Counted from the stretch's first letter, positions 28,525-38,160 are shown. The stretch: DNA of 64,000 bases from Alistipes sp. dk3624 (GCF_009557455.1 NZ_CP045651.1:620001-684000), one strand, 5' to 3'. Program-made: numbers and translations. Notes: generated by a model not told the origin, from the letters alone.

Positions 28525-29780
28525 CACGACATATTTTCAAAATCATTTGGAACGAACGCCGGGGCAACGCATGGCTACTGCTCGAATACACGGTCGTCTT
28601 CTGTATACTCTGGTTCTGCTGCGATTACGGCTTCTCGCTGTACCGCAGTTACTATGCAGAAAACGGAATCAACGTCCGGCACACCTACCGCATTCAGTTG
28701 AGCAAACGGGCCGACCTGCCCGAAACCGACCGGTACGCCACGCTGCGGACCTTAAAGGAACGCATCGAACGCTATCCCGGCATAGAAACCGTCGCATTCG
28801 GAAGCTGGAGTCTTCCCTACGGAGGCAGTTACGCGCAGAATGGATTCGTAGTCAATTCCGATACGGTCGGCGGACGAAAAATATGCAATACGCAGGAAGT
28901 GCATGTAACATCCGACTTTTTCAACGTTTTCAGGATCGACCTGCAACAGGGAAAGCTGTTCGACGGCACCGATCCGAAAGCGGCGGTCATCTCGCCGTTC
29001 GATGCAAAAGGCAGGCTGTTCGGATCTTACACGGAGTTCCACGAACCGATCTCCGAAATACATACCGTGCTTCCGTCGTGGGGCGACTCGTCGTTCGCCC
29101 TGCATGTGACCGGAATCACGAAACCGGTAAGAATCATCCGTTACGGAAGCAATCCGATGTCGCTCGTATTCCATCCGCTGACCCCGGAACGCGCCGACCC
29201 CACACAGGACATCATGGTACGGATACGACCCGAAGCCGAAACGGATTTCGCGGAAAGGTTTACCCGCGACATGCGCGAGCAATTCACCATAGGTCCCTAC
29301 TTCCTGCTGTCGGTCACCCCGATCGAAAACGAGAAAAAAGCGAGCGACGAAAGTACGTTTTACCACATGAAAGGCGTATACGCCATCATCGGATTTCTGG
29401 TAATCAACGTATTCCTCGGACTGCTGGGCAGCTTTTGGTTCCGGGTACAGGCCCGCCGCAGCGAGATCGGCCTGCGTGTGGCGATGGGTTCGTCCAAACG
29501 AAAGGTGAGGCGTATGATCGTCTCCGAAACCCTGCTGTTGCTGAGCATGGCCTGCGTAATCGGCACGGCCGTATGCCTGAACCTGTCGAAAACAGACCTG
29601 GTCGAAGCGATCGGAATTCCGATCGCCAACCGTGCGGCATGGGGTATCGGAGCCGAGCAGGACGCGATCAATTTCGCGGCGACGTCCGTATTCCTCGCGA
29701 TCGTCTCGGTGTTCGCCGTATGGTATCCCGCCCGACAGGCGTCCGAAGTCCCGCCGGCAGACGTTCTGCGGGAAGAATAA
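28521..29780 (+). CDS. MacB/FtsX-type ABC transporter permease, second copy
   Basis: This 419-residue partner starts at the ATG at 28521, sharing ATGA with the end of the first permease; a longer frame from 28344 lies wholly within that gene and is rejected. It has an N-terminal helix (WLLLEYTVVFCILWFCCDYG), a periplasmic domain, and C-terminal helices with the coupling segment RRSEIGLRVAMGSSKRKVRRM. It differs clearly from the first copy in its periplasmic half, so this is a heterodimer, not a recent duplication. A 13-bp perfect hairpin follows the stop before the TolC gene. Confidence 0.9.
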   Translation: MTRHIFKIIWNERRGNAWLLLEYTVVFCILWFCCDYGFSLYRSYYAENGINVRHTYRIQLSKRADLPETDRYATLRTLKERIERYPGIETVAFGSWSLPYGGSYAQNGFVVNSDTVGGRKICNTQEVHVTSDFFNVFRIDLQQGKLFDGTDPKAAVISPFDAKGRLFGSYTEFHEPISEIHTVLPSWGDSSFALHVTGITKPVRIIRYGSNPMSLVFHPLTPERADPTQDIMVRIRPEAETDFAERFTRDMREQFTIGPYFLLSVTPIENEKKASDESTFYHMKGVYAIIGFLVINVFLGLLGSFWFRVQARRSEIGLRVAMGSSKRKVRRMIVSETLLLLSMACVIGTAVCLNLSKTDLVEAIGIPIANRAAWGIGAEQDAINFAATSVFLAIVSVFAVWYPARQASEVPPADVLREE

Positions 29781-29788
29781 CGCAACCG

Positions 29789-29822
29789 GGATCGTCCGCC
29801 GCGTTTTCTCGGCGGACGATCC
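29789..29822 (+). terminator. Intra-operon hairpin between permease and TolC genes
   Basis: A perfect 13-bp stem (29789-29801 with 29810-29822) with an 8-base loop lies nine bases after the second permease. No T run follows. It may attenuate read-through into tolC or protect the 3' end of the upstream message. Full termination is not supported by the sequence. Confidence 0.5.
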
Positions 29823-29904
29823 ATTCCCCAAGCCGGAAATCCGCGAAGGGCGCAACGCATACAATCCGGCCGGAAAATACACAAACACATTTATTCGGAA
29901 AAAG

Positions 29905-31386
29905 ATGAAACGGATATACAGTATCATCGTCCCGATTCTGGGCTTTTGCCTCGCCCGGGTCCATGCGCAAGATACGGTACGGCTCGAACTGACCGAAGCC
30001 ATCCGGTTGGGAAAAGAGCGTTCGGTTCAGGCCAAAGCTGCCGAAAGCGAATACCTGTCCGCTTACTGGGCCTACCGGACTTACCGGACGGAACTGCTGC
30101 CGGAAGTCGTCCTGAGCGGAACCGTTCCGTACTACTCCAAATCCTTCAATACGAGGCAAAACGAAGACGGAAGCTGGAACTACGTCGAAAACAATTACAA
30201 CCGGATCGACGCCGGGATTTCCGTCACGCAGAACATCCCGTGGACAGGCGGAAAAATCACCGTAGGGAGCAGCTTCGAGCGGCTGCGCCAATACGGGGAC
30301 GGGGACTACACCCACTACCGGTCGATCCCGGGAACCATTACGCTCGAACAACCCCTGTTCGGCTTCAACCGTATCAAATGGCTGCAACGGATCGAACCGG
30401 TGAAATACCGGGAAGCTTCCCGAAAGCGCATCAGCGACCGGGAAGAAGTGACGCTGACGGTGATCCAGTACTATTTCGACCTGCTGGCCGGCCAGACCAA
30501 CCTCGACATTTCGGTGCAGAACCTGGACAATGCGGAACGTCTCTACGGAATCACCGAAGCCCAGCACCGTATCGGCCGCCAGTCGGAGATCGACCTGATG
30601 CAGATGAAACAGACCCTGCTGAACGCGCAGTCCGCCCTGACCGACGCGCAGATATCGCTCGAAGCCCGGATGTTCCAGTTGCGTTCGTTCCTCGGAATCG
30701 ACGAAAGCGTCGTATTGCAGGCCGTCGTTCCGTCGTTCATCGCCGAACGTATCCCGACCCTGCGCTACCGCGAAGTGGTCGAACTGGCCCTGCAAAACAA
30801 CCCGTTCACGCAAAACATCCAAAAAAGGATGCTCGAAGCGTCGCGCAACGTCAGCCAGGCCAAAGCCGACCGGTGGAACGTCAACCTGTTCGCTTCGTTC
30901 GGCTTGTCGGGAACGGCCGACGCCTTCTACCGGGCGTACAGTTCGCACAACCGCCGCAACGACCAGGTGATCTCGGTGGGGGTCAGCATCCCGATTCTGG
31001 ACTGGGGGAAGCGAAAAGGGAGAGTCCTGGTAGCCGGGGCCGACAAAGAAGTGACCGAATCCCGGATCGAGAAAGAGAAAATGGATTTCAGCCAGAACGT
31101 TTTCCTGCGCGTACAGTACTTCAATAACCAGCCCCGCCAACTGCAACTGGCTCGGGAGCGGGCCGACCTCGCGCAAAAACGGTACGACACCTCCGTAGAG
31201 GCTTTCGTGCAGGGAAAAATCGACATCCTCAACCTGAACGACGCGCGTTCGTCGAAAGACGCGGCGCTGCTGAATTACATCGAGCAAATGCACTGGCTCT
31301 GGAGTTATTACTACCAGATACGCAGCCTCACGCTGTACGATTTTATCGGCGGCCGGCCGCTGACGGCGGAATACGACCCCGGGTAA
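29905..31386 (+). CDS. TolC-family outer membrane efflux protein
   Basis: This 493-residue protein has a signal peptide (MKRIYSIIVPILGFCLARVHAQ) and two repeats of the outer membrane efflux domain. The helical repeats include LTEAIRLGKERSVQAKAAE and the corresponding second-half segment VVELALQNNPFTQNIQKRMLEASRNV. The family beta-strand region contains VSIPILDWGKRKGRV. It forms the trimeric exit duct for the ABC pump encoded upstream. I use the ATG at 29905; the open frame extends upstream to 29632, inside the permease gene, and that part is not coding here. The gap to the permease is 124 bases and contains the hairpin. Confidence 0.92.
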   Translation: MKRIYSIIVPILGFCLARVHAQDTVRLELTEAIRLGKERSVQAKAAESEYLSAYWAYRTYRTELLPEVVLSGTVPYYSKSFNTRQNEDGSWNYVENNYNRIDAGISVTQNIPWTGGKITVGSSFERLRQYGDGDYTHYRSIPGTITLEQPLFGFNRIKWLQRIEPVKYREASRKRISDREEVTLTVIQYYFDLLAGQTNLDISVQNLDNAERLYGITEAQHRIGRQSEIDLMQMKQTLLNAQSALTDAQISLEARMFQLRSFLGIDESVVLQAVVPSFIAERIPTLRYREVVELALQNNPFTQNIQKRMLEASRNVSQAKADRWNVNLFASFGLSGTADAFYRAYSSHNRRNDQVISVGVSIPILDWGKRKGRVLVAGADKEVTESRIEKEKMDFSQNVFLRVQYFNNQPRQLQLARERADLAQKRYDTSVEAFVQGKIDILNLNDARSSKDAALLNYIEQMHWLWSYYYQIRSLTLYDFIGGRPLTAEYDPG

Positions 31387-31471
31387 CGGTACCCGGAAAT
31401 TGCGTTCCTCGGTCGGATACTCCGTCGAATATTATTATATTTACCTGAATTTTTAATCGAGAAACAACCGT

Positions 31472-32830
31472 ATGATCCTGATTTGCGACGACGACGCGAC
31501 CATCCGTTCTTCACTGTCCCTGGTGCTGAAACGCGCCGGCTACGAAGTCGCTTCGGCGGAAAATCCGCACGAAGCGCTCGGCTTCGTGCGCGGGCAATGC
31601 CCCGAACTGATCCTGATGGACATGAACTACTCGAAAACCACGACGGGGGAAGAAGGACTCGAACTGCTGCGGAAAACAAGAGTTTTCTGTCCGGACGTCC
31701 CGGTCATCCTGATTACCGCCTGGGGATCGATCGGCCTGGCCGTCCGGGGCATCCGGGCCGGGGCTTTCGACTTCGTAACCAAACCCTGGAACAACCTCGC
31801 ACTGCTGAATACGATCCGAACGGCGATCCAGGTCAACGAAGAGAGTAAAGAACAGGCCCGCCCGGCGGAAAGCACTGCGAAGACGGTATTCCGACGCGAA
31901 CGCATCATCGGCCGGTCGCCGCTGCTGACGCAAGTGCTCGACACGGCTTCGCGCATCGCACGCACCACGGCGCCCGTACTGATTACCGGCGAAAGCGGCA
32001 CGGGCAAGGAGCTGATCGCCGAAGCGATCCACCAGAACAGCAAGCGCAGCAAGTCGCCTTTCGTCAAAGTCAACCTGGGCGGAATCTCCCAGTCCTTGTT
32101 CGAAAGCGAAATGTTCGGCCATAAAAAAGGCGCTTTCACCGATGCTTTTTACGACCGTACCGGTCGCTTCGAAACGGCCGACAAAGGGAGCATTTTTCTC
32201 GACGAGATCGGCGAGCTGGACATGGTCAGCCAGGTAAAACTGCTGCGGGTATTGCAGGATCAGACTTTCGAGCCGCTCGGCGACAGCCGACAAAAACAGG
32301 TGGATACCCGAATCATCAGCGCCACGAACCGCAACCTGCAGGAGATGGTGCGCGACGGCTCGTTCCGCGAAGACCTGTTCTACCGGATCAACCTGATCAC
32401 GATCCGTATGCCGGCCCTGCGGGAGCGTCCGGACGATATTCCGCTGTTGGTCGATCACTTCGTCGGTCTTCAGCGGGAACTGAACGGCATCCGTGCGGTG
32501 GAAGTTTCGGCCGAAGCGATCGACTACCTGCAAAAACTTCCCTACCACGGCAACATCCGCGAACTGAAAAACCTGGTAGACCGGACGATCCTGGTATCGG
32601 ACAAAAACGTCCTGACCGATCGGGATTTCAAGGCCCAATACTCCGAAATATCGTCCGCAACGGCCGCGTTCGATTCGGTGCATTCGCTGGAGGAAATCGA
32701 AAAAAACATGATCCGCAAAGCCGCCGAACAATTCGGGAACAACCACACCAAAATCGCGACGGCGCTGGGACTAAGCCGGCAGGCGCTTTACCGCCGGCTG
32801 GAAAAATACGGCATCCGTCTGCCGGAATAA
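31472..32830 (+). CDS. NtrC-type sigma-54-dependent response regulator
   Basis: This 452-residue protein has the classic three domains: receiver (residues 1-120, phospho-acceptor D50 in LILMDMNYS), AAA+ domain (about 143-370) and a Fis-type helix-turn-helix (about 415-450, HTKIATALGLSRQALYRRL). Walker A is GESGTGKE (173-180) and Walker B lies in GSIFLDEIGELD (239-250). The sigma-54 contact loop reads GAFTDA (220-225) in place of the canonical GAFTGA. It probably activates the sigma-54-type promoter in front of the efflux adaptor, and its partner kinase follows 10 bases later. TATATTTA at 31436-31443 could be a separate -7 box. Confidence 0.95.
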   Translation: MILICDDDATIRSSLSLVLKRAGYEVASAENPHEALGFVRGQCPELILMDMNYSKTTTGEEGLELLRKTRVFCPDVPVILITAWGSIGLAVRGIRAGAFDFVTKPWNNLALLNTIRTAIQVNEESKEQARPAESTAKTVFRRERIIGRSPLLTQVLDTASRIARTTAPVLITGESGTGKELIAEAIHQNSKRSKSPFVKVNLGGISQSLFESEMFGHKKGAFTDAFYDRTGRFETADKGSIFLDEIGELDMVSQVKLLRVLQDQTFEPLGDSRQKQVDTRIISATNRNLQEMVRDGSFREDLFYRINLITIRMPALRERPDDIPLLVDHFVGLQRELNGIRAVEVSAEAIDYLQKLPYHGNIRELKNLVDRTILVSDKNVLTDRDFKAQYSEISSATAAFDSVHSLEEIEKNMIRKAAEQFGNNHTKIATALGLSRQALYRRLEKYGIRLPE

Positions 32831-32840
32831 GTCCGTCGCC

Positions 32841-34139
32841 ATGAAATCGAAACGACTTTTCTGGCTGTTGGCCGCACTGGTCTTCGGATCGCTGATTACG
32901 ACCGGAATCCTGTTTTCCGACACGCACCCTGCCCTGTTTTGGACGATGGAGGGGATTGCCGCGTTGTCCCTGATCCTGTTCGTCTCCCTTTACCGGCGAT
33001 TGATAAAGCCTTACCATATCCTGCTGAACGGAATGGAACTGCTCAACGAACAGGATTTTTCGAACCGGCTGCGCCTGGTAGGCAACGACGAAGCCAACCG
33101 GCTGATCGAAATTTTCAACCGCATGATGACCGAACTGAAAAACGAACGGTTGCAGGTGCGCGAGACCAACCGCTTCCTCGACCTGTTGATCCGGGCCTCT
33201 CCGCAGGGCGTCGTCATCCTGGACTTCGACGAACGCATTTCCGAGATCAATCCGGCGGGACTTAGACTACTGAAAATCAACGATATCGAGACGATCAAAG
33301 GGAAAAAGATCGGAGAATCCGATTTCAAACTGGCCGCCGACCTGGCCGGGTTGGAATCGGGGGACGACCTGATCGTGCGCATCCCCGGACAAGCCATTTA
33401 CCGCTGCGTCCGTTCGTCGTTCGCAGACAGGGGATTCGACCACCCTTTCATCCTGATCGAGGAATTGACCCGCGAGCTGATGCGGATCGAAAAGGCCTCC
33501 TACGAACGGATCATACGGATGATGTCGCACGAAGTCAACAACTCGATCGGAGCGATCGGGGCCACGCTGAACGTCGTCTCCGACATTCTGCGGCAAACCC
33601 AAGACAGCGACTGGCAGGACGTGCTTCCGGCGGTTTCGGCCTCGTTCGAGCGCTGCGGGAACCTGGCCCGATTCACCAGCAAACTGGCGGACGTCGTACG
33701 AATCCCCGAACCCGTGCGAGCCGACCTTTCGCTGAACGAACTGGTGCGGTCGGTCGACGCCCTGACCCGGATCGAATGCCGGAAAAGAAACATCTCCCTG
33801 TCGCTGTCGCTCGCCGATCCGGACACGATCATCCGGGCGGACGGCATCCAGTTGGAACAGGTACTGGTCAATATCGTAAAAAACGCTTACGAAGCGATCG
33901 GACACGACGGCAGAATCCGAATCGTCACCACTGCGGATCCTCCGTCCGTAACGGTCGAAGACAACGGCCCCGGAATCCCGGAAGAGATTCGGAAGCAACT
34001 GTTCACGCCCTTTTTTACAACGAAACCGTCCGGTCAGGGAATCGGCCTGATGTTCGTGCGCGAGGTGCTGAACAACCACCGCATGGCATTCAGCCTCACC
34101 TCGCAAAACGGGTGCACCCGATTCGAAATCTCGGTCTGA
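32841..34139 (+). CDS. Sensor histidine kinase (NtrY/AtoS-like), partner of the NtrC-type regulator
   Basis: This 432-residue membrane kinase has two closely spaced N-terminal helices (about 7-25 and 33-50) with almost no periplasmic loop, so it senses in or near the membrane. A HAMP-like linker (NRLRLVGNDEANRLIEIFN), a PAS domain (about 110-215), a HisKA-type dimerisation domain with MMSHEVNNSIGAI, and a HATPase domain with VEDNGPGIPEEI and GQGIGLMFVREVL follow. The H-box with VNNS fits the NtrB/NtrY/AtoS group that works with NtrC-type regulators. It lies directly after the regulator and closes the efflux operon. Confidence 0.92.
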   Translation: MKSKRLFWLLAALVFGSLITTGILFSDTHPALFWTMEGIAALSLILFVSLYRRLIKPYHILLNGMELLNEQDFSNRLRLVGNDEANRLIEIFNRMMTELKNERLQVRETNRFLDLLIRASPQGVVILDFDERISEINPAGLRLLKINDIETIKGKKIGESDFKLAADLAGLESGDDLIVRIPGQAIYRCVRSSFADRGFDHPFILIEELTRELMRIEKASYERIIRMMSHEVNNSIGAIGATLNVVSDILRQTQDSDWQDVLPAVSASFERCGNLARFTSKLADVVRIPEPVRADLSLNELVRSVDALTRIECRKRNISLSLSLADPDTIIRADGIQLEQVLVNIVKNAYEAIGHDGRIRIVTTADPPSVTVEDNGPGIPEEIRKQLFTPFFTTKPSGQGIGLMFVREVLNNHRMAFSLTSQNGCTRFEISV

Positions 34140-34238
34140 CCGCCCGAACGCACATCTCTCCGGAGCCCCCCCTGCGAACGAAGCGGGTGGCTCCGACAGT
34201 CGCAAATCTTGCGGCGCGGTCAATCGCGCCGGACGGGA

Positions 34239-34270
34239 TTTGGTTTTATTCCATCTATTTTATAATTTTA
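34239..34270 (+). promoter_or_regulatory. Bacteroidota-type promoter for the isomerase-GH78 pair
   Basis: TTTG (34239-34242) is separated by 20 bases from TAATTTTA (34263-34270), seven of eight bases of TAnnTTTG, and lies 85 bases before the isomerase ATG. Upstream (34160-34200) there is a GC-rich dyad that may end the kinase transcript. Confidence 0.6.
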
Positions 34271-34354
34271 CAAGACCCGGAGCGACCTTTTTCCGGGTCG
34301 GATCTTACAACCGAAGTACATCGGATCCTATAAAAACTACTAAATTTAAAACCT

Positions 34355-35326
34355 ATGAAAAACAAGTATTCGGTAATTTTAGGCAACCTGGGCAATACCT
34401 GCGACCGTTTCTGCAAAAGTTACAAAGACAATCCTTCGACCCTCGAAATGCTGTCGCAGGCGGTTAAGATCCCGCATGTGGAAGGAATCGAGCTGGTCGG
34501 CACATGGGACATCGGCCCGGACAACGTCAAAGAGATGAAAAAACGCTTCGCCGATTACGGCGTACAGTGCGTATCGATCATCCCGGACGTTTTCGGCGAC
34601 AAGGCATACGGGAAAGGCACGCTGACCAGTTCCGATCCGGCCGTCCGGCAAAAAACGCAGGACTACCTGCGCCAGATGAGCGAAGTGGCCCTCGAAATGA
34701 ACTGCGGCATCCTGAACATGTGGATGGCGCAGGACGGCTACGATTACCTGCTGACCACCGACTACGACCAGAAACGGGAGTGGCTGAAAGAAGGAACCGC
34801 CCGGCTGGCCAAAGAGTTCCCGACGCTGAAGTTCGCGCTGGAATACAAGCCCAAAGAGCCGCGCAATTTTTCGTTTCACGCCCGCATGAGCGACACGATC
34901 CTGGCGGCCAAAGAGACCGAATGTCCGAACGTCGGCGTCACGATCGACACCGGACACGGATTCGTAGCCGGCGAAAACGTAGCCGAAGCGGTCGTACTGG
35001 CCAAACGGGCCGGCGACCTGCTGTTCCACATGCATTTCAACGACAACCACGGCGCATGGGACGACGATATGATCGTGGGCAGCGTCCACAGCACCGTTTA
35101 CGTAGACCTGATCTACTGGCTGAAAAAAACCGGCTACGCCGGGTGGCTGTCGATGGACCAGTACCCGTACCGCGAAAACGCCGTCGACGCGATCGCCGAG
35201 AGCATCGAATGGGTAAGGCGTTTCGAAGCGATCGTCGACGATCATTTCGACGAAATAGACCGGCTGGTAAAGCTGAACGACGCGGTAGCGACCTCTCGGT
35301 TCATGCGCAAAGCGCTGTTCGGCTAA
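34355..35326 (+). CDS. TIM-barrel sugar isomerase/epimerase (AP endonuclease family 2 fold)
   Basis: This 323-residue cytoplasmic protein has the xylose-isomerase-like TIM barrel. Metal-binding or catalytic positions are visible in FALEYKPKEP (glutamate), VTIDTGHGF (aspartate, histidine), HMHFNDNHGAWDDDM (histidine, aspartates) and LSMDQYPY. The EYKPKEP and DDDM segments recall L-rhamnose/D-tagatose-type isomerases, and the gene directly precedes an alpha-L-rhamnosidase, so rhamnose isomerisation is an attractive guess. Hydroxypyruvate isomerase-like or other ketose epimerase activity is equally allowed by the fold. It shares the promoter at 34239-34270 with GH78, which starts 36 bases after its stop. 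Confidence 0.82.
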   Translation: MKNKYSVILGNLGNTCDRFCKSYKDNPSTLEMLSQAVKIPHVEGIELVGTWDIGPDNVKEMKKRFADYGVQCVSIIPDVFGDKAYGKGTLTSSDPAVRQKTQDYLRQMSEVALEMNCGILNMWMAQDGYDYLLTTDYDQKREWLKEGTARLAKEFPTLKFALEYKPKEPRNFSFHARMSDTILAAKETECPNVGVTIDTGHGFVAGENVAEAVVLAKRAGDLLFHMHFNDNHGAWDDDMIVGSVHSTVYVDLIYWLKKTGYAGWLSMDQYPYRENAVDAIAESIEWVRRFEAIVDDHFDEIDRLVKLNDAVATSRFMRKALFG

Positions 35327-35362
35327 ACGGTAAAATATCCGAAACGATTGAAGAATAACCGA

Positions 35363-38062
35363 ATGAAGAAACAATTGCTTTACGGCATCGGCCTGCTGCT
35401 GGCCGGATGCCTCGGAATGATGCAGGCGGCAGGCAGGCAAGCTCCGGCCGCCGACCTGCGGATCGAAGGCCTGCGCTGCGAATACGCGACCGACCCGATC
35501 GGACTGGACGTCCGGTCGCCGCAGTTCAGCTGGCGCACCGAATCGCAACGGCGGGGCGTATTACAATCCGCTTACCAGATCGTCGTCGCCCGGTCGCAAG
35601 AAGAACTGGCACAGGACAACGGCGTTTGGAACAGCGGCCGAATCGAATCGTCCCGATCGGCGGGCATCCGCTACGAAGGCCCCGCACTCTCGAGCAAGGA
35701 ACGCTACTACTGGAAAGTACGCGTCTGGACAACCGACGGAGGACAAAGCGACTGGTCGGCGGCGGGATCGTTCGAAATGGGACTGCTCGACGAAAAGGAT
35801 TGGGTATCGGACTGGATCGCGTACGTACCCGGAAAACCCGGCCGGATCATCTATTTCAAAGGAACGTTCTGCCAGCAGAAAGAGGTCGAAAAAGCCCGGC
35901 TGTATATCTCCGGGTTGGGTTACTACGAAATGTACATCAACAACCGCAAGGTCGGCGACCATGTGCTGGACCCGGCCCAGAGCAGTTATGACAAGCGGGT
36001 CTACTACGCCTCCTACGACGTAAAAGACTACCTGTCGCAGGAGAACGTGCTGCTGGTAGCCGTCGCCCCGGGCTGGTACGGGATGCCGAAGCTGCGGATG
36101 CAGATGGAAATCGCCTACACGGACGGCAGCGCAACGACGCTGACGGCAAACCACCTGAGGGCCGTAACGACCGGCCCGACCGTCTATTCGACGGTCTTCG
36201 ACGGCGAGTTGTACGACGCGCGCCTCGAAGCGCCCGACATCTACAAGCCCTTCGTGCCGGCCGGCCTGATGAACAAGGACTGGGGGCTGGCCCATATCGC
36301 CGACTCGCCCGGCGGGAAAATGGTGTCGCAAAAAATGGAACCCATCCGGGTAGTGGATACGCTGACCCCGAAGATCATCACAGAACCGAAGCCGGGAGTC
36401 TACGTTTTCGATACCGAACAAAACCTCGCCGGATGGGCTTCGTTGACCGTCGAAGGGGAGCGGGGCCGCGAAATCACGTTGAAATTCGCCGAAACGCTGT
36501 ACGACGACGGACTCGTAAACCAGGAGAACCTGCGGAATGCGAAGGCGACCGACACCTACATCCTCAAGGGCGAAGGCGTCGAAACCTGGGAACCTAAATT
36601 CACCTACCACGGATTTCGTTACGTCCAGGTCGAAGGCCTGCCGCACGCTCCGAAAGTCGGGGACATCCGGGTAAAAATCGTGCGCAATGCAGTGGCTCCG
36701 GTCGGGAAATTCCATTGCAGCAACGAACTGCTGAACCGAATACACCGGATGGTCGTGGCCACCGAAGCGAGCAACCTGCACGGCGTGCCGACCGACTGTC
36801 CGCAGCGCGACGAACGGATGGGCTGGCTGAACGACCTGACCGTCCGCATCGAACAGGCGGTGTACAACTTCGACTTCTCGCGTTTCTACGCCAAATTCAT
36901 CGACGACATCGCCGATACGCAACACGAAGACGGGACGATCACCTGCGTAGCCCCGTACCGCTTCGGAGCGCGGCCGGCCGACCCGGTATCGGCCAGCTAC
37001 CTGCTGCTCGCGTGGAAATCGTACGAATATTACGGCAACCGGAACATCATCCGCGACCATTATGACGGCCTGAAAGGATGGGTCGATTACCTCGCATCGC
37101 GTACCCAAGACGGGATCGTCGATTATAGCTATTACGGCGACTGGTCGCCGCCGACCCAGTTCGCCGCAGCGCCCGGATCGGCCGTATCGCGGGACACTCC
37201 GGGCCAGTTGATGTCGACCGGTTACCTGTACTACTGCGCCTCGATGCTTTCGAAAATGGCGGAACTGACCGGCCACGACAGCGACAAAGCCCGCTACGCG
37301 CAGCTCGCCGAACGGACGGCCGAAGCGTTCAACCGGACATACTGGAACGAACAGACCGGCGGATATGCGGCCAATAACCAAGCCGCCAATTCGTTCGCGC
37401 TGTTTCTGGGTATCGTCGACGAAACGCGTATCCCGCGGGTCGTGAAAAATCTGGCCGACGACGTCGAAAAACACGACTACCACCTCACGACGGGAAACCT
37501 GTGCACGAAATACCTGATGGAGATGCTAACGCGCTACGGCCACGCCGAAACCGCCTACCGAATCGCGACCCAGACGACCTATCCCAGTTGGGGATACATG
37601 CTCCAGAACGGCGCGACGACGCTGTGGGAGCGATGGGAATACGCCACCGGCGACGAGATGAACTCGCACAACCACCCGATGATGGGTTCGATCGACTCGT
37701 GGTTCTACAAATACCTGCTGGGAATCGTGCCCGACGCCGAACATCCCGGTTTCGACCGGTTCACCATTCACCCCTATGTAGTCGACGACTTGGAATTCGC
37801 CGAAGGAGAGTTCAACTCGGTAAAAGGGATGATCCGCAGCGGTTGGAGCAAAAAGAACGGGGTGTTGTCGCTGAACGTAACGATTCCGGCCAATTCGGTC
37901 GCTACGGTGTACGTGCCCTCTTCGCGCGTAGGAAGCATCACCGAGAGCGGTAAAAACGCGGCGAAAGCGCCATCGGTACGGTTCCTCGGAGAACAGGACG
38001 GCTGCGGCGTCTTCGAAGTGGGATCGGGGGACTATCGTTTCCGGTCAACACTGAAAAAATAG
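35363..38062 (+). CDS. GH78 alpha-L-rhamnosidase, probable lipoprotein
   Basis: This 899-residue enzyme begins at the ATG at 35363; an in-frame TTG at 35348 is less likely. The signal region MKKQLLYGIGLLLAGC ends in the lipobox LAGC, suggesting surface or periplasmic anchoring. Domains in order are: a fibronectin-like N domain (GLRCEYATDPIGLD, SPQFSWR), the GH78 beta domains (ARLYISGLGYYEMYINNRKVG), the (alpha/alpha)6 barrel with GVPTDCPQRDERMGWLND carrying the acidic catalytic centre, and a C-terminal beta domain after TTLWERWEYATGDEMNSHNH. It releases L-rhamnose from plant glycans or flavonoids. Pairing with the isomerase suggests one catabolic route. Confidence 0.93.
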   Translation: MKKQLLYGIGLLLAGCLGMMQAAGRQAPAADLRIEGLRCEYATDPIGLDVRSPQFSWRTESQRRGVLQSAYQIVVARSQEELAQDNGVWNSGRIESSRSAGIRYEGPALSSKERYYWKVRVWTTDGGQSDWSAAGSFEMGLLDEKDWVSDWIAYVPGKPGRIIYFKGTFCQQKEVEKARLYISGLGYYEMYINNRKVGDHVLDPAQSSYDKRVYYASYDVKDYLSQENVLLVAVAPGWYGMPKLRMQMEIAYTDGSATTLTANHLRAVTTGPTVYSTVFDGELYDARLEAPDIYKPFVPAGLMNKDWGLAHIADSPGGKMVSQKMEPIRVVDTLTPKIITEPKPGVYVFDTEQNLAGWASLTVEGERGREITLKFAETLYDDGLVNQENLRNAKATDTYILKGEGVETWEPKFTYHGFRYVQVEGLPHAPKVGDIRVKIVRNAVAPVGKFHCSNELLNRIHRMVVATEASNLHGVPTDCPQRDERMGWLNDLTVRIEQAVYNFDFSRFYAKFIDDIADTQHEDGTITCVAPYRFGARPADPVSASYLLLAWKSYEYYGNRNIIRDHYDGLKGWVDYLASRTQDGIVDYSYYGDWSPPTQFAAAPGSAVSRDTPGQLMSTGYLYYCASMLSKMAELTGHDSDKARYAQLAERTAEAFNRTYWNEQTGGYAANNQAANSFALFLGIVDETRIPRVVKNLADDVEKHDYHLTTGNLCTKYLMEMLTRYGHAETAYRIATQTTYPSWGYMLQNGATTLWERWEYATGDEMNSHNHPMMGSIDSWFYKYLLGIVPDAEHPGFDRFTIHPYVVDDLEFAEGEFNSVKGMIRSGWSKKNGVLSLNVTIPANSVATVYVPSSRVGSITESGKNAAKAPSVRFLGEQDGCGVFEVGSGDYRFRSTLKK

Positions 38063-38112
38063 GCCGGGCCGGAGATCGCGCCGGAAAACGGCGAACGGCC
38101 GGACCGAAAGAT

Positions 38113-38160
38113 TCCGGATTCCCGTATACCTTGAGGGTAAAACGGGGATCCGGACTTTTT
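38113..38160 (+). terminator. Rho-independent terminator after GH78
   Basis: A 13-bp stem with one mismatch (38113-38125 with 38142-38154) is extended inside by TACC/GGTA around loop TTGAG. It is followed by CTTTTT (38155-38160). It lies 50 bases after the GH78 stop and faces the convergent alkyltransferase-like gene. Confidence 0.85.

Noticed and set aside
34160-34225. GC-rich dyads after the efflux operon kinase as terminator
   Set aside because: Stems of 6-7 bp with mismatches and no T run. They may contribute to termination, but the evidence is too weak for a feature.
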